A stretch of DNA of 64,000 bases from NCBI GenBank assembly GCA_930367215.1, contig OV884059.1, positions 233,925,803-233,989,802 on the forward strand. The letters are read 5' to 3'. The stretch is from Pollenia angustigena (taxonomy: Eukaryota; Arthropoda; Insecta; Diptera; Polleniidae). Shown here in pieces: positions 20,815-32,607 of this stretch (positions are counted from its first letter, which is position 1; each line of letters starts with the position of its first letter). The notes below the pieces were generated by a model. That model was not told the origin of the DNA. It made no database searches and was given only the letters and a program-made list of their open reading frames with translations. The position numbers were made by a program, and so were the translations under genes.

Positions 20815-21151
20815 CTAAAATCAGTATTAAGTTTTGCACTAACAACAATCAGTGCCCGTAGTTGTTATTTTTATGTCTCTTTACTTGTCTTATTCATATT
20901 TTGTTGCTTGTTGTTTACATGTTTAAAACTGCTTGCTTTGTTATTGTTACTTGTTTGCTGTGTGTGTTGTTAGTGTTATTTGTTTACTTGTTTGTCGCGA
21001 TTGTATGTTTGTTGTTGGTTGTTATTTTACCATTCGCATTCCTGCCCGTTAGGTACAGTGTGTTACAAAAAGCAAGGTATATTTGATTAAAAAAATCTAA
21101 GGAGCCTAACAGGGTGTGACCGAGTTTTGTCCCACAAAACTTGTCGTCACA

Positions 21152-21155
21152 ACAT
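21152..21155. repeat. 4-bp target duplication ACAT, right
   Basis: Pairs with 14939-14942. The interrupted repeat tail resumes here. Confidence 0.85.
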
Positions 21156-21185
21156 TCTATTTTATATATATAGATGTATATAGAT

Positions 21186-23137
21186 TAGGGTGACCGTTAA
21201 AATCAAAAGTTGGATTTATTTAGGTCTCACTCGCCAATTTGGTGGGTATTGATAAAAAAAACAACTCCACAAAATTTTTAGGACGATCGGCGAAGGCTAA
21301 GACGTCCCTCAAGCCTGCCAAAATTTGAGAAAAATTGTAAAGTCCGACTTGTATGACTTATATTTAGGAAAATGTTAATTTTACATAAAAATCTTTTTCT
21401 AAGAAGTTGTTGTTAGTAAAGTTTCCAACAACTTTTGCCTTAACAAGTTTTCTCTAAAACTCATATTGAACAAAACCTAAGTAAAATAAAAAGTAAACAT
21501 CAGTATTGATTCGAATTTTTTCTTTAGAACTGTTTTTTCTTACACACGTCAATTCAGCTTTAATATTTGTGTTTGTGTGCGTTTGCTTAAAAAAATAGTC
21601 AAACGCATATAATTTGTTTCTAACGTACCACGGTTGATAAAGTTGGTACAATTGTACTTTGTTGATACAATTCAAAGCCAAAAAGTACGGTGGTACCACC
21701 GTGACTCATTTGGTACTATTTCCAAATTTTTCAAACCTAAATATTTATAATTGATAAAAAATGGCAACTCGTATTTACTGTCCAATGAATATAAACAGAT
21801 TTCAGTCTTTGGTGCAAATGTTTTTTTCCAAAGTGCAAATCTGAAATAAACTCTGAGTATGTTGTTGTTGGATTTAACAAAACAGCTATGATATTTTGCA
21901 TTTGCTCTTTGCAAGACCATTTGCACCAAACACTAAACTTCGCTATTGTGAATAGATTTTTGCACTTGATCATTGGACGATTGCATATGCCACATTATAA
22001 ATTAAGTATCAGCGGCAGCATATAAGCCTTCATGCCAAAATATTATAAAAACAAAGGAACGAAATAGACCGTATGTACCAATGGTCTCAAGTGTAACCGA
22101 AACAAAAGTCTTTTTCTTTTATAAAAAAAAAAAATATTTATTACTATTGGGGTCGAAAAAGTACGATTGTAGAAGTTCGTAAGTACGATATTGGTTTTCT
22201 CATTTATCATCCCTGTAACATACCTGCACGCTTTCTTTATTCTTTAAGGGGGCTCTCAAATAAAACAGACTAGAAATCTATTGAAGAAAAAGCCCCAGAA
22301 CTGCCAAGGAATCGCCCCAAGGGGGATTAAATATATGACGGACCTTCATTAGTTTTTTGTGCTTAACATTTTCTAAAAACATCTTGTATCTCCACCCTTT
22401 AGGGGGGCTCCCATACAAATATGCCGGTTTAATATAATTCTTAAATTTGGCCACTGCAGCGTCAAGATTGCCCTTAGTTGGGTCAAAAGTATGACCAACC
22501 TCACATAATTTGTTTTATCCCCATTGCCAAAAAAAATTTGGTTTCTAAAACGACTACACATGCTAGAAAAAACGTATAACAATTGTTAAAGGTAATTTTA
22601 TTGTGGAATTTCGTTTTTTTAGTCTATTTTATAAACTAAACCGTTTTTGAGTTACGCTGTGCAACATCCTCCGTTTTCGAAATTTTGAAAACAAGAGCTT
22701 ACCTAAAAAACGGTTAGCACCACTGAATTCAGCGTACCCGAATTAGGGTAAAACGCCAGGTGCCCGGCTGGTCGGTTTTTTTTAATAAATAATAAAAATG
22801 TTTTTCAACAAAACTAATTCATAGAAAATGCGTTTCTTTAATGAATTAAAAATTAGATTTTTTAGTGGCTTATTCGATATTTTAAGTTTATTTTGTTTAA
22901 TAAGAGATAAAGAAAAACTTGTGAACAAATTTTCTACAAAATTAATATTTTCTAAGTTATTAAACATAAAAGTCAGATTTCATGTAAAATTATAATTTTT
23001 CTCAAACTTTGGTGGGCTTGAGGGACGACTCAGCCTTCGCCGATCGTTTTTTTTAAGTTGTTTTTTTTTATCAATACCCACCAAGTTGGCGAGTGAGTCC
23101 TAAATAAATCCAACTTTTGATTTTAACGGTCACCCTA
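21186..23137. mobile_element. foldback/TIR element starting TAGGGTGACC
   Basis: Left end TAGGGTGACCGTTAAAATC and its exact inverse at the right end (up to 23137). Inverse similarity continues inward for about 160 bp through 'cgatcggcgaaggct'. The interior has no open frame with recognisable domains. A target duplication is not evident because the right flank is a second inverted copy. Confidence 0.75.
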
Positions 23138-23815
23138 GGGTACCACCGTACTTTTTGGCTTTGAATTGTATCAAAAAAGTACAATTGCACCAACTTTATC
23201 AACCGTGGTACGTTAGAAACAAATGATATGCGTTTGACCAAGGCGAACTGACTAGAAGGTGAGGTCAACTCTACAACTACAATGCTGCTGTGGTCGGGTT
23301 GTCAAAAATATTGCTAGTAAAAAAAACAGGTTTGTTTACATAAAAAACAAGTTTGTATACAAACTTTGACAAGTCGACCACAGAAAAAAAAAACACCACA
23401 TGTTGACTTGACCCCACCTTCTAGTCAATTCGCCTTAACGTTTGACTATTTTTTTTAAGCAAACGCACACAAACACAAATATTAAAGCTGAATTGACGTG
23501 TGTAAGAAAAAACAGTTCTAAAGAAACAATTCCTATCAATGCTGCTGTTTACTTTTTATTTTAATTAGGTTTCGTTCAATATGAGTTTTAGAGAAAACTT
23601 GTTAAGGCAAAAGTTGTTGGAAACTTTACTAACAACAACTTCTTAGAAAACGATTTTTATGTAAAATTAAAAATTTCCTAAATATAAGTCATACAAGTCG
23701 GACTTTACGATTTTTCTCAAACTTTGGCGGGCTTGAGGGACGGCTTGGCCTTCGCCGATCGTCCTTAAAATTTTTTTGAGTTGTTTTTTTATCAATACCC
23801 ACCGAATTGGGGTTT
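23138..23815. repeat. inverted partial second copy of the foldback element
   Basis: Reverse complement of about 21235-21712, missing the outermost ~50 bp, and split by a small MITE at 23239-23438. The two copies face each other and can form a long hairpin. Confidence 0.75.
23239..23438. mobile_element. 200-bp MITE with 8-bp target duplication CGTTTGAC
   Basis: Flanked by CGTTTGAC at 23231-23238 and 23439-23446. The uninterrupted sequence is visible in the inverted copy near 21605. TIRs contain AAGGCGAA(C/T)TGACTAGAAGGTG. An 8-bp duplication fits hAT or P superfamilies. No coding capacity. Confidence 0.85.
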
Positions 23816-23867
23816 AGAGCATAGAAAAATAGAAAAAAAATTTGATCCATACAGTTAACGACCACCC

Positions 23868-23975
23868 GCCTGAATATTCTGAAGATTCCCTGAAAATTTC
23901 ATCAAAATCGGACCAGCCGTTTTGGAGTCCATCCTATTTTATATATACATATATAGATGTATATAGATAGATGAA
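23868..23975 (+). repeat. tail fragment of the dispersed repeat
   Basis: Same 'cacccgcctgaatattctg' and 'ccgttttggagtcc' text as at 14835-14900, followed by the TATATAGATG microsatellite seen after 21160. Confidence 0.85.
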
Positions 23976-26412
23976 TTAATTTATTAATTTAATTATTTAT
24001 CAATTATTTATTCTAAGTTTACGTCCTGCGCTCTTCTGATTGTGTGAGTGCTGTAGTTAGTGTCTCTTCTCTTTAAGCGATTGAGGCCGCCATCGTTTTA
24101 AATATTTCGAGCTAGTGAATTCGAGTGCAGCTCAACCCTTCTGAGATATTTTATTGAATCTTTTATTATGATTGTTTTTACTGATGGTACGTTAAGGCTA
24201 AATCTTGTCAAAATCTATATATTAAATGACTTAATTTGGCAACACTGTGACAGCCATGCACTTATACACATGCAGATGTAGTTGTGGATGTGTATACTTG
24301 TTCAATTTCAATTCAAATGTGACAAAAAAAATGGACATCTACTGTCTCTCAACTTTTAACATTGAAAATGTTTTATTTATTTATTAAACCAACACAGAGG
24401 GATTAAGTAAAAAAAAATGTATAAATAATTGATTTATTTTTAAATTTTAACAAGATTTTAAGATATTTTAATTTTTTATGAAAAATTTAAAAGCTATTTT
24501 TTCAAAGATTTATGCTGGTAAAAGCCCATTCCGCGGGTTCGCTTGTAAAGCGACTTGAGTGTTAAACCACTTATATTTTTGAATAAAATATGGTTATTTT
24601 TGAGGTTTTTTAGTTGATATTGTTAAAACTATTGTTAATTTTAATTATATTATGCTCATATGTAACCAAATTATGGTTAACTGCAATCATAAACATTGTT
24701 AAAATCCAGATACTACATTTTGATAATAAATAAATAAAAAAATCCAATTAAAATATGTTTACCTCCAACCATATTTTTTTTCTGCGAACAGAGGGGCATT
24801 ACGGTGGCAAACGCATGATTTTCTACATGTGTTTTTTGTACGAGAGGTACCACGCCCACTTCTCCAGTCCCGCCCACATTTTGTGGGATGGTGTGTATTG
24901 ATAACTAAAATTTGTGTACTAAATTTGGAAACTTTGGCTCTTGGCGTTCTCCAGATATACTGAAAAAAAATAATTAAAATACAACAACAAGGGATTTTTG
25001 AACACAAAACATACTTAGAATCACGTTCTGGTATATAACTCTAACACCAATCGAGTCTCCACCTGTAAGTTTTCTGCAAATGTTGAAGAGGGTATAATAC
25101 TTAACATATATTTTTTTAAGAATTTTAAAAAATATACTTTTCTAGATATGGACCTTTGAACTCAAGACCCCAAAAATTTACCTTTGACCTTTTCTTAGAA
25201 AAACACAATATGCATATCATTTTAAAGGGTGCACTTTCACCTTTAAAACGATACCAAAAAAAAAAATAATTTTCTTACGTAGTTCAAGAGTTCTATCCCT
25301 TTTTGTAAGGAGACTTTTGTGTTTTTTTAAACATTTTTCACATCTTTTATGACGTCATATTTCGGATGCCGAAAGAATGTGGGGTCTGAAATTTATGTTT
25401 TGTTAAAGTCCAATTACAGATAACATTTGTGTTGAATTTCATTCAAATCGGAGGTGCTGATGCCGAAAATGCCATTTTTTCGTGATGGTTTGACGTGTTT
25501 TAACTCTGCTGTCATATTTGTATTTTAATTTAAACGGAAAATATTGATTTAACTATAATCTTTTTCAAATAATTAATGAATTGTTTTGCTTGAGTTGTCA
25601 ATTTTTGCAATACGAGAAATCAATTAATTTCTTAAAATTTTGGAAAATAAAATAGTTTTGTATAGTTTTTTTTTGGGAATTGTAGAATTTTCTTCCTCTA
25701 TGTCAAGCATACGTATGTTAGTTCTTTACAACAAAACCAATTGTATTAAATCGACCCATTTTCTAACACAATATCTAACATTGTATCGCTTTTGGTGCTT
25801 GTAATATTAAATGATTCAAATTAATTTTGATTTGTTTGCATATTTTACAAAATTTTTTTTGTATTCTTTTCTTGTCTTAAACTTCAACAACATTAAGTCC
25901 TTAAAGCCTCAACAAGGAGTCTCTTGATGTTTACCTTAAAAAGGAAGGAGTCAAAGTTAAAGTTGGTAGATAAACATTCATAAGACGAAAAGGGGTGGCG
26001 TTGTTGTTTGAATACAGCAGAAGACTTGTTTTAATCTTCAGCAGCATGATTGGCATGTGCTAATGTTTGTAACATAAATAAAAATTATTGTATACGGATC
26101 GTATTTGAATCACTTTTAGCAAGCAAAGTACAGCTGCCAATTTAAGAGTTATTTAAATGAAATTTAATAGACAGGCTTTCATTGTCATTAGGACTTAGAA
26201 AATGGAAAGAACCGGTTCCTGTTTCATCCAGGCTACATACAAATGCCTGCACCTGTGCTCGGATTAGAGGCAGGCACTTAAAACCAGTGTTAGAAAATAA
26301 ACTCTTAATATCGCTCCTTAGTGTTCGGTTTGGTAAATTTGTGGAAAACATAAACGCTAATTAAAAAATAAGGTTTTCCTGCTTGTCATCTTTCGAACAC
26401 AACAATAATACT
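23976..26412. other. AT-rich stretch without gene
   Basis: No recognisable coding sequence. 24560-24790 has 'atatggtt' motifs and a 'cctccaaccatatt' end like the MITE at 60235-60724, probably a decayed relative. About 24840-24970 resembles the dipteran repeat ('cacgcccacttctccag', 'gttctccagatat'). Confidence 0.5.
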
Positions 26413-26656
26413 GGGGCCTAATTCTGGCAGTCGTGTTCGAGTACTTTCTCGATTCGAAAGCAATTTAATATCTAATCATTTCAGTCGATTCTGAATGAAT
26501 CGAAATTATTTTTTTAGTATTGTGAAACTCAAATTTAATGCTTTAAAACACCGACAAAAATGATTCCAACACGTTCAGTATTAACTGAACTAATTAGATA
26601 TTTAATTGCTTTCGAATCGAAAATGTACTTGATCACGACTTCCAGAATCAGGCCCC
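26413..26656. mobile_element. MITE with about 70-bp TIRs beginning GGGGCCT
   Basis: Left arm GGGGCCTAATTCTGGCAGTC and right arm inverse GGGGCCTGATTCTGGAAGTC, matching inward through 'cgattcgaaagcaatt' and 'aatatctaat'. 244 bp, no gene. No clear target duplication. Confidence 0.8.
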
Positions 26657-27721
26657 TGTTCATATCCAACGCAACAAAAAGATGAGCACATTGAATTCCG
26701 TTTGGGTTTAAAAAAAAACAAACTTCTTTGAGTTCGGTTCCGCTCGTTAATGTTCGTTCGTATCTGTTATGTCTAGCGCCCTTTTGGCTGGTAAAAAACC
26801 AAACATTTTTTACACAATCAAAATACACATACGAAAAAAAAGAAAAAGCCAGTAAAATAATTTTACACAAACAAATCATATACACTATACAGCACAAGCT
26901 GTTAGTGCTGCGGTCGTTTCTGAAATTTTTTTTTTACATTACAGAACATTAAAATACAATGTTTGTTTACAGTATCACTACAATTGTTCTGTTTTTTAAC
27001 GAAGAACAGAACACTAAATAATGTTTGGCTCTTTATTGAAAATAGTTACGAACGGCATTAAGGGCTGTGTTCGTCTACACAATCAATTCCTGGGAGTGTG
27101 AGCCGAACTCTAAATAATGTTCTGTTTTTATTCGAAAACTACTTAAAACACTAATTAAGACGATATTTAAATCAAATTCAGCCAAATTTCCTACCAAATT
27201 TTCAGAAAATCTACCCATAATTGATTATTGTTCATCATTTAACCCTCCGAAGAGCGGTAACTTTTTATTCGGTCGTTGAGCGGTAAGGTCCGTAGGGACC
27301 TTATATGAAAATGCATTGAATTTTGCTAAAATTTATATATATTTTAATTCATTTTGATGTTGTTATTTTGTTATTATTTTGAATATGCATTTTTAACATT
27401 TGTTGTAAAAAATTTAGTACATTTTTAGTCATTCACATGAAAATTCAAACAAGGTCCCTACGGACCTTACTGCTCAACTGCGTACTGAAAGTCTTTAAAA
27501 TAAAAAATAAAATACTCTGCAAATAAGAAATCTCCTGGAATTAGTATTAAAACACTATAACAATTCTAATTTAATTAATATTTTGATAGATATTTAAAAA
27601 ATTAAATCATCGATAAATTCGATGTCGTTATTGTTCATCTCTTAGGAATCACTCGTGCCTCTAATAGGCAAAGTAAATCATAATCAAGACAGCATTTACC
27701 CAACCTTTTGAGATCAAGATC
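26657..27721. other. no gene; contains a short inverted repeat
   Basis: 'gagcggtaaggtccgtaggg' at 27281-27300 faces 'ccctacggaccttactgctc' at 27456-27477, possibly a decayed MITE. Nothing else is recognised. Confidence 0.5.
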
Positions 27722-28075
27722 TACAATAAAAAACAAGTAAGAAAGTATAGTCGGTCAACCCCGACTATATGTATCACATTTTATTAAATTATCTGCAAAT
27801 TTGCGACCTGTACTTTGCGCACAAGGTTTACATAGACAGCCAGCCAGCCGGACAAACATTGTTAATTCGACTCAGAAAGTGATTCTGAGTTAATTGGTAG
27901 ATATACGCAAAGATGGGCTTAGGACCAATATTTTAAGGTGTTACAAACAGCAGCACAAAAGCATAGTACCCTCTCCACTATTGTGGTGTTGGTATACAAA
28001 CTTTACTGTTATGGTAAAAATATTTACCGAATTGATATCGAATTAACGGTTGCTAGATGTAACCTTGTAAAATAC

Positions 28076-29503
28076 CAGTGTTACCACCAGAAAAATTCAA
28101 AATTACACTTGACATGAAGCAAAGTTACCCGATTGAAGTGAAATTACACCTGATATTAAATTGAAGTTTTATTTAATAAAAGGACATTTACAAAGAAGCA
28201 AAAACACAACAAACTCATTAAAGATCAATATTAGTTAAACTGTTAAGATTCTTATTGTAATTTTAAATAAATTAACCAAAATAACATTAAAGACTTAAAA
28301 CAATTAATAAAACATAAAATAAAACTCCTAAAATAATGAGTTTAACTTCCACATTTGGTTTCATATATCTAGGGAAGGAACAAAATGCTCATTGCCATTC
28401 CTTTATAATTGGTGTTTTTTAAGCCCCATAGAGTTTACAAAAGGTTAGCAGTCAAACAAACTGTCACTTTTTGCTCAGGCACATAATCATGAATAGATTC
28501 ATGCTTGAACAACGCCACTAAATCAATCAAATTTACTTTGAAAACCAGCCATCGATTTCACAACTTATAGGCGACTTCATGATTAAACTTACGCAACTTA
28601 TTTTTTAAGAAATGAAGGCGATGTGTTGATTTAGAGAAAATGAACTGTCAATTAGACTTCAAGGCCGTGCGATGTGACACCTCTTGATTGTTTTCCGTAG
28701 GGCTGTTTATTTACTGGTTTATGCTGATAAACCAGCAATAATTGACGTCTTGGAGGTCAACATTTTTCATTTTATACGTGACATGCAGCCAGCAATGCTC
28801 GAAAAAGAGGAACAAAATTGGACGTCTTGAATGCGTTTCGTAAGGGCCTACCGCCTATATACCCATTTGTTTGAAATCAGTTTCAAATGGTAATGCCGAT
28901 TAAAATTATTTTTTTTTTTTGTGTTATCTACCATTTTAGCTTTCATTGTCTTAAAAAAGCCTTTATACCTTATTTAGTAAACAAAATGCCTGCATGGTTT
29001 TATACAACTGTCCCTTCGTAAATTAGTTTTACAACTGTAAAGGGCGTTAAATATTTTTCAAACTAAAGCTTTAAAAAGTTGCAAGATAAAGATAAAATTA
29101 ATTATATTTTGGAATATTGGAAACATATCTTCCCTCAGGCAAGTTTTTAGTTTTAATAACTTTTTTCAATAAACTTCTGGTTCTAAATCACTATGATAAG
29201 CATCTTTATCCAGTCTTAGGATCCATCTTACGACATGCATTACCAAACTTTAGAAATATATATTAAATGAGTGAAGTCTTTTCTTAAAAAACCCCGAGAC
29301 TTTGGTTAAGAAGACTGTGCATTTTTTAGCAACAATATTTAAAAAGAAATAAATGTCCTCATTGAAATCGAATCTTGATTTTATTTGGGTATCTGAAGTA
29401 AGAATTTCAAGTAACACCTGAATTTGGTATAATTTTTACGCTCTACCCACGACAGTAAAAATTATACCAAATTCGGGTAATTACCCACAAAGTGGCAACA
29501 CTG
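28076..29503. mobile_element. hAT-like non-autonomous element, CAGTGTT ends
   Basis: CAGTGTTACCAC at the left and the inverse CAGTGTTGCCAC at the right. Flanks are TAAAATAC (28068-28075) and CAAAATAC (29504-29511), an 8-bp duplication with one mismatch. Length and end sequence fit hAT. No transposase frame in 1.4 kb. Confidence 0.72.
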
Positions 29504-29522
29504 CAAAATACCCTCTCTACTT

Positions 29523-30337
29523 AAGGCCATTTTAGACTATAATACTTTGTGTTAAGACATGTCAAAAACTTACAAATCATTCATAATGTATAATAGTGTA
29601 AAAACATTTTGTAATGAAATGTCAAAAAATACGTAAAGAAATTTGGCAGTCGTATGGTTCTCTCTATTTTTTGAAATTTTTCTAAACGATTAGATTTTTC
29701 ATTTTATCAGAATTGTGTTTTTACAAAAGCACAAGAAGAAAATCAGGGATGGAAAATTAAAATTTTGTGCACAAATATTCACTATTATTTTTTCTAATAA
29801 AAAATTGCAAAACGATAAAAAAATATAAAATTTCAAGTGAATTCTTTTAAAATTTAAATAAATCACAAATATTTGTTGTAAAAAATCGTTAAATACGGTA
29901 CACAGACGAAAAAAAAAAATAAAAAAAATATGATTGTATCAACTTTTCCACCCTAGAAGAAAATAAAAAAACAGCTGTTGAATAATTTGCCGGCCACATC
30001 AAAATAAAAACTATTAAATATTAAATTAAAATATTAAAAATAAAGCAAAAATATATCTGAGGACCAAGGTGCAAGTTTAAATGTGCAAGTTAGTGAATAA
30101 TACGCCAGATAACAATGTTCCAATGCTTAATAAAATGTTTTTTCGTCTTTATTTTGTAATCTAAAGTGGATCTCATAAATCACAAAGATTTTACTTTTTA
30201 TTTGAAGTGTGATAGTGTAGAAGCAAAATGTAATGAAAAAAAATTTCTCTTTGATTTTTTGACAATCAGACCAAAAATCATTTCATTTTGTAAGACCAAA
30301 AGTCTAAAGACTTGTGTGATAGTGTAAAACAGCCTTT
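29523..30337. mobile_element. MITE with AAGGC ends (TTACACTAT family)
   Basis: Left AAGGCCATTTTAGACTATAAT, right inverse AAAGGCTGTTTTACACTATCAC. Related ends occur at 39436-39599 and 42753-43236. Non-coding. Confidence 0.65.
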
Positions 30338-30506
30338 AATAGTCAATTCGGAAATTTCTAAAAAAAATTTGTTGCCGCCTGCATCTCTTTATTGAAAAAC
30401 TTGCAACCAGAAAGAAACAGCGATATTTGTGTTAATCCATTTTTAAATTTAATATTGGAATACTGTTCCTTTATTTTGAAAGATGTTTCATAATAATGGT
30501 TTATAG

Positions 30507-31889
30507 TAGGGTAATCATTTAATCGGCGTTTTGCTTTTATGGGTTAATCGCCCGATTAATTAACCGAGGTTTTGGTTTAATCGGTTACTAATCGGTTAAT
30601 TTTGTTTTTGATCGGTTAACCGATTAATAATGTTTTTTTTTGTAAATTAAGTAATTTCAATATATAAAAACGCATTAATTGTTTATTATTTGGAGTTTAT
30701 TAGTAAAAAAACCATAACATACCAAATTCTTGAACTTAAACGAGCAAAAAAAAAAAACAATTCATAAATATTTAATATGCATTTTTCAATTAATACACAG
30801 GGTGTTCTATCAAGTCATATCGCCATATTATCCCAAATAATATTTTACAATTGTTTAAAATAAATATTGTTGTATTTCAAACAAAATAATACTGTGTTCA
30901 TTGATTCTTCATAACTGCCATAGCAGTTAAGGCTTAATATCCTTTCAGCACATTTAACAGGAGAGACGCAAAACTTCTTAATTTTCCTATTTGCAGCCTG
31001 ATGGAAAATTAAAAATACAGTTAGTTTAACATCCTTCAAGACTTAAATAGAATAAAAACCACATGCTGGTCGACGAGGTGTATCTTTCTCTGCCGCACGG
31101 CATCAAAATCTCAATTTACATAAAAAGTGGATTTAGCCGGTTTGCATATTAAGCCAACGATATATATTTCTTGTAATATTTTAAAAACATAAGACTTTAT
31201 GACTATTTTGTATATCCTCCAAATATGTATTTATTAAAAAATAAACTGAGATAATTTCAGTAGTTATAGGATTTCTTTTAAAATAATTTTGTAAAAAAAA
31301 AATTTTTTTTGCCAAAACTTGACTTGGAAAAAATTCTTTCACTTATCGTAGATGAATATCTAATTTCTCAGTCCTTTTCCAGGATTTCTCTAAACATATA
31401 AAATACTACATTATGCCTTTAGAGTTTTTTTTTTAAATTTTTAACACTTCGTATTGTTTCCGTTAATTCTTTTAAAAGACTGATATGAGAAGATATAAGA
31501 AGAAACAAATACATAACTAACACGTACATAAAACAGAAAAAACGTGTTGGTGATCAAAAATTTAACCCATTTTTCGCCACATTCCTGTTGATCGATGATA
31601 AAGATAAAAAACATTGTAATTTTAGTCACCAGTCGGCGGAAAATGTGTTAAAATGAAGATCACTGAACACCTTTTTTGTTTTTATGAAAAAATATTTTCT
31701 AAAATCACAAAAAATGTGTTATAATACTACAAAATATTGAAAATTTTATCACATCGTTTAATCGGTTAATCGACTGAAATTAATCGGTTTAATCGTTAAT
31801 CGAAAAAAGCCAATTTGAAATTAACCGATCAGTTAATCGGGTAGTAATTAATCGGTTAACCGATTGACGATTAACCGATGAATACCCTA
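30507..31889. mobile_element. hAT-like non-autonomous element with clustered subterminal motifs
   Basis: TIRs TAGGGTAATCAT and TAGGGTATTCAT. Perfect 8-bp target duplication GTTTATAG (30499-30506 and 31890-31897), which fits the hAT preference nTnnnnAn. About 14 copies of a TTAATCGGTTAA-like motif, in both orientations, lie within about 120 bp of each end. hAT transposases bind short subterminal motifs. No transposase gene inside. Confidence 0.85.
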
Positions 31890-32607
31890 GTTTATAGCGA
31901 TTTTCAACATTTGTAAAAGTTGTGATTTAAATTAAAGGCGTTTTAAAATGTTTATTTTACTTTTATAAATTTTTATAATAAAATAAAAATTATTCTTTTA
32001 AAAGAAAAGCGGAAAATATAATTTTTTGGCTAAATAAATTGAAAAATGGCTAAAAAATGGCTAATGGCTAAACTCATCTTTTAATGGCTAAATCTAGCCA
32101 CTAAATGGCTAAATTGACAACACTGGTGTTGGTCTATAAAAGCAAGTATTTTATAGTTACATTATTTGGCGTAAGATTCAGGATTGTTTGTAGGGCCCAT
32201 TTGGGCCTCCATCGAAAAATGTGCTTAAGACGAATCTTATATAGATAATAATTAATTAATATCTTTATAAAATTCGGTAAAAATACTGTTTTATGCAAAC
32301 CTTAAAATCGAAGTGGACGATATTTGCTCTTGGGTCCCAAATTTGGGCCCCTCTTGAAAATTATTTTGTTATAACTCAAATATGATGTAGGGTATTATAT
32401 GTTCAGACTTGACCGACTAATTTACTTTCTTCCTCTTTTTCAAATGAACTGTTTGTATGTTAAATTTACACATGTGTCAGAAGTGCTTGAGTGAGCAATT
32501 TTGTTGTTCGAAGCGTTTTTTCTTTTATCATTTAGAAGTTGGATTATTGTTTAAAGCCATGTTATTAACGCCGAATAAAGCGGAAATTTTGTTGAAAATA
32601 AGTTTTC

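Larger units (their letters stand above)
14943..21151 (-). mobile_element. Ty3/Gypsy LTR retrotransposon, non-autonomous deletion derivative (Osvaldo/Ulysses-like)
   Basis: Two LTRs (14943-16739 and 19354-21151) in the same orientation flank 2.6 kb with genes on the minus strand. All structural landmarks are intact: TG..CA ends, 4-bp ACAT duplication, tRNA-Lys primer site, polypurine tract, and TATA box in each LTR. The LTRs differ visibly by one base (an extra A after TGTAACGA on the right), so insertion was recent. The coding region lacks reverse transcriptase, RNase H and the integrase core, so movement must have used proteins from a full-length relative. The Osvaldo/Ulysses affinity is inferred from the tRNA-Lys primer and long LTRs. 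Confidence 0.95.
19354..21151 (-). repeat. 5' LTR (right on the map), 1798 bp
   Basis: TGTAACGAACTTT..GTCGTCACA, one base longer than the other LTR and otherwise indistinguishable by eye, including the array. It drives minus-strand transcription of gag and pol. Confidence 0.95.
27722..32440 (-). repeat. dipteran dispersed repeat, split by nested insertions
   Basis: Left end 'aacaagtaagaaagtatagtcgg' hairpin is the inverse of the repeat's usual right end. The right end near 32400-32425 ('gacttgaccgactaa') resembles its other parts. Three insertions (28076-29503, 29523-30337, 30507-31889) lie between. Confidence 0.5.

Noticed and set aside
27250..27481. piggyBac MITE suggested by 'ttaaccctc' and inverted GGTCC blocks
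   Set aside because: Only the inner inverted block pairs; no matching right terminus or TTAA was found.
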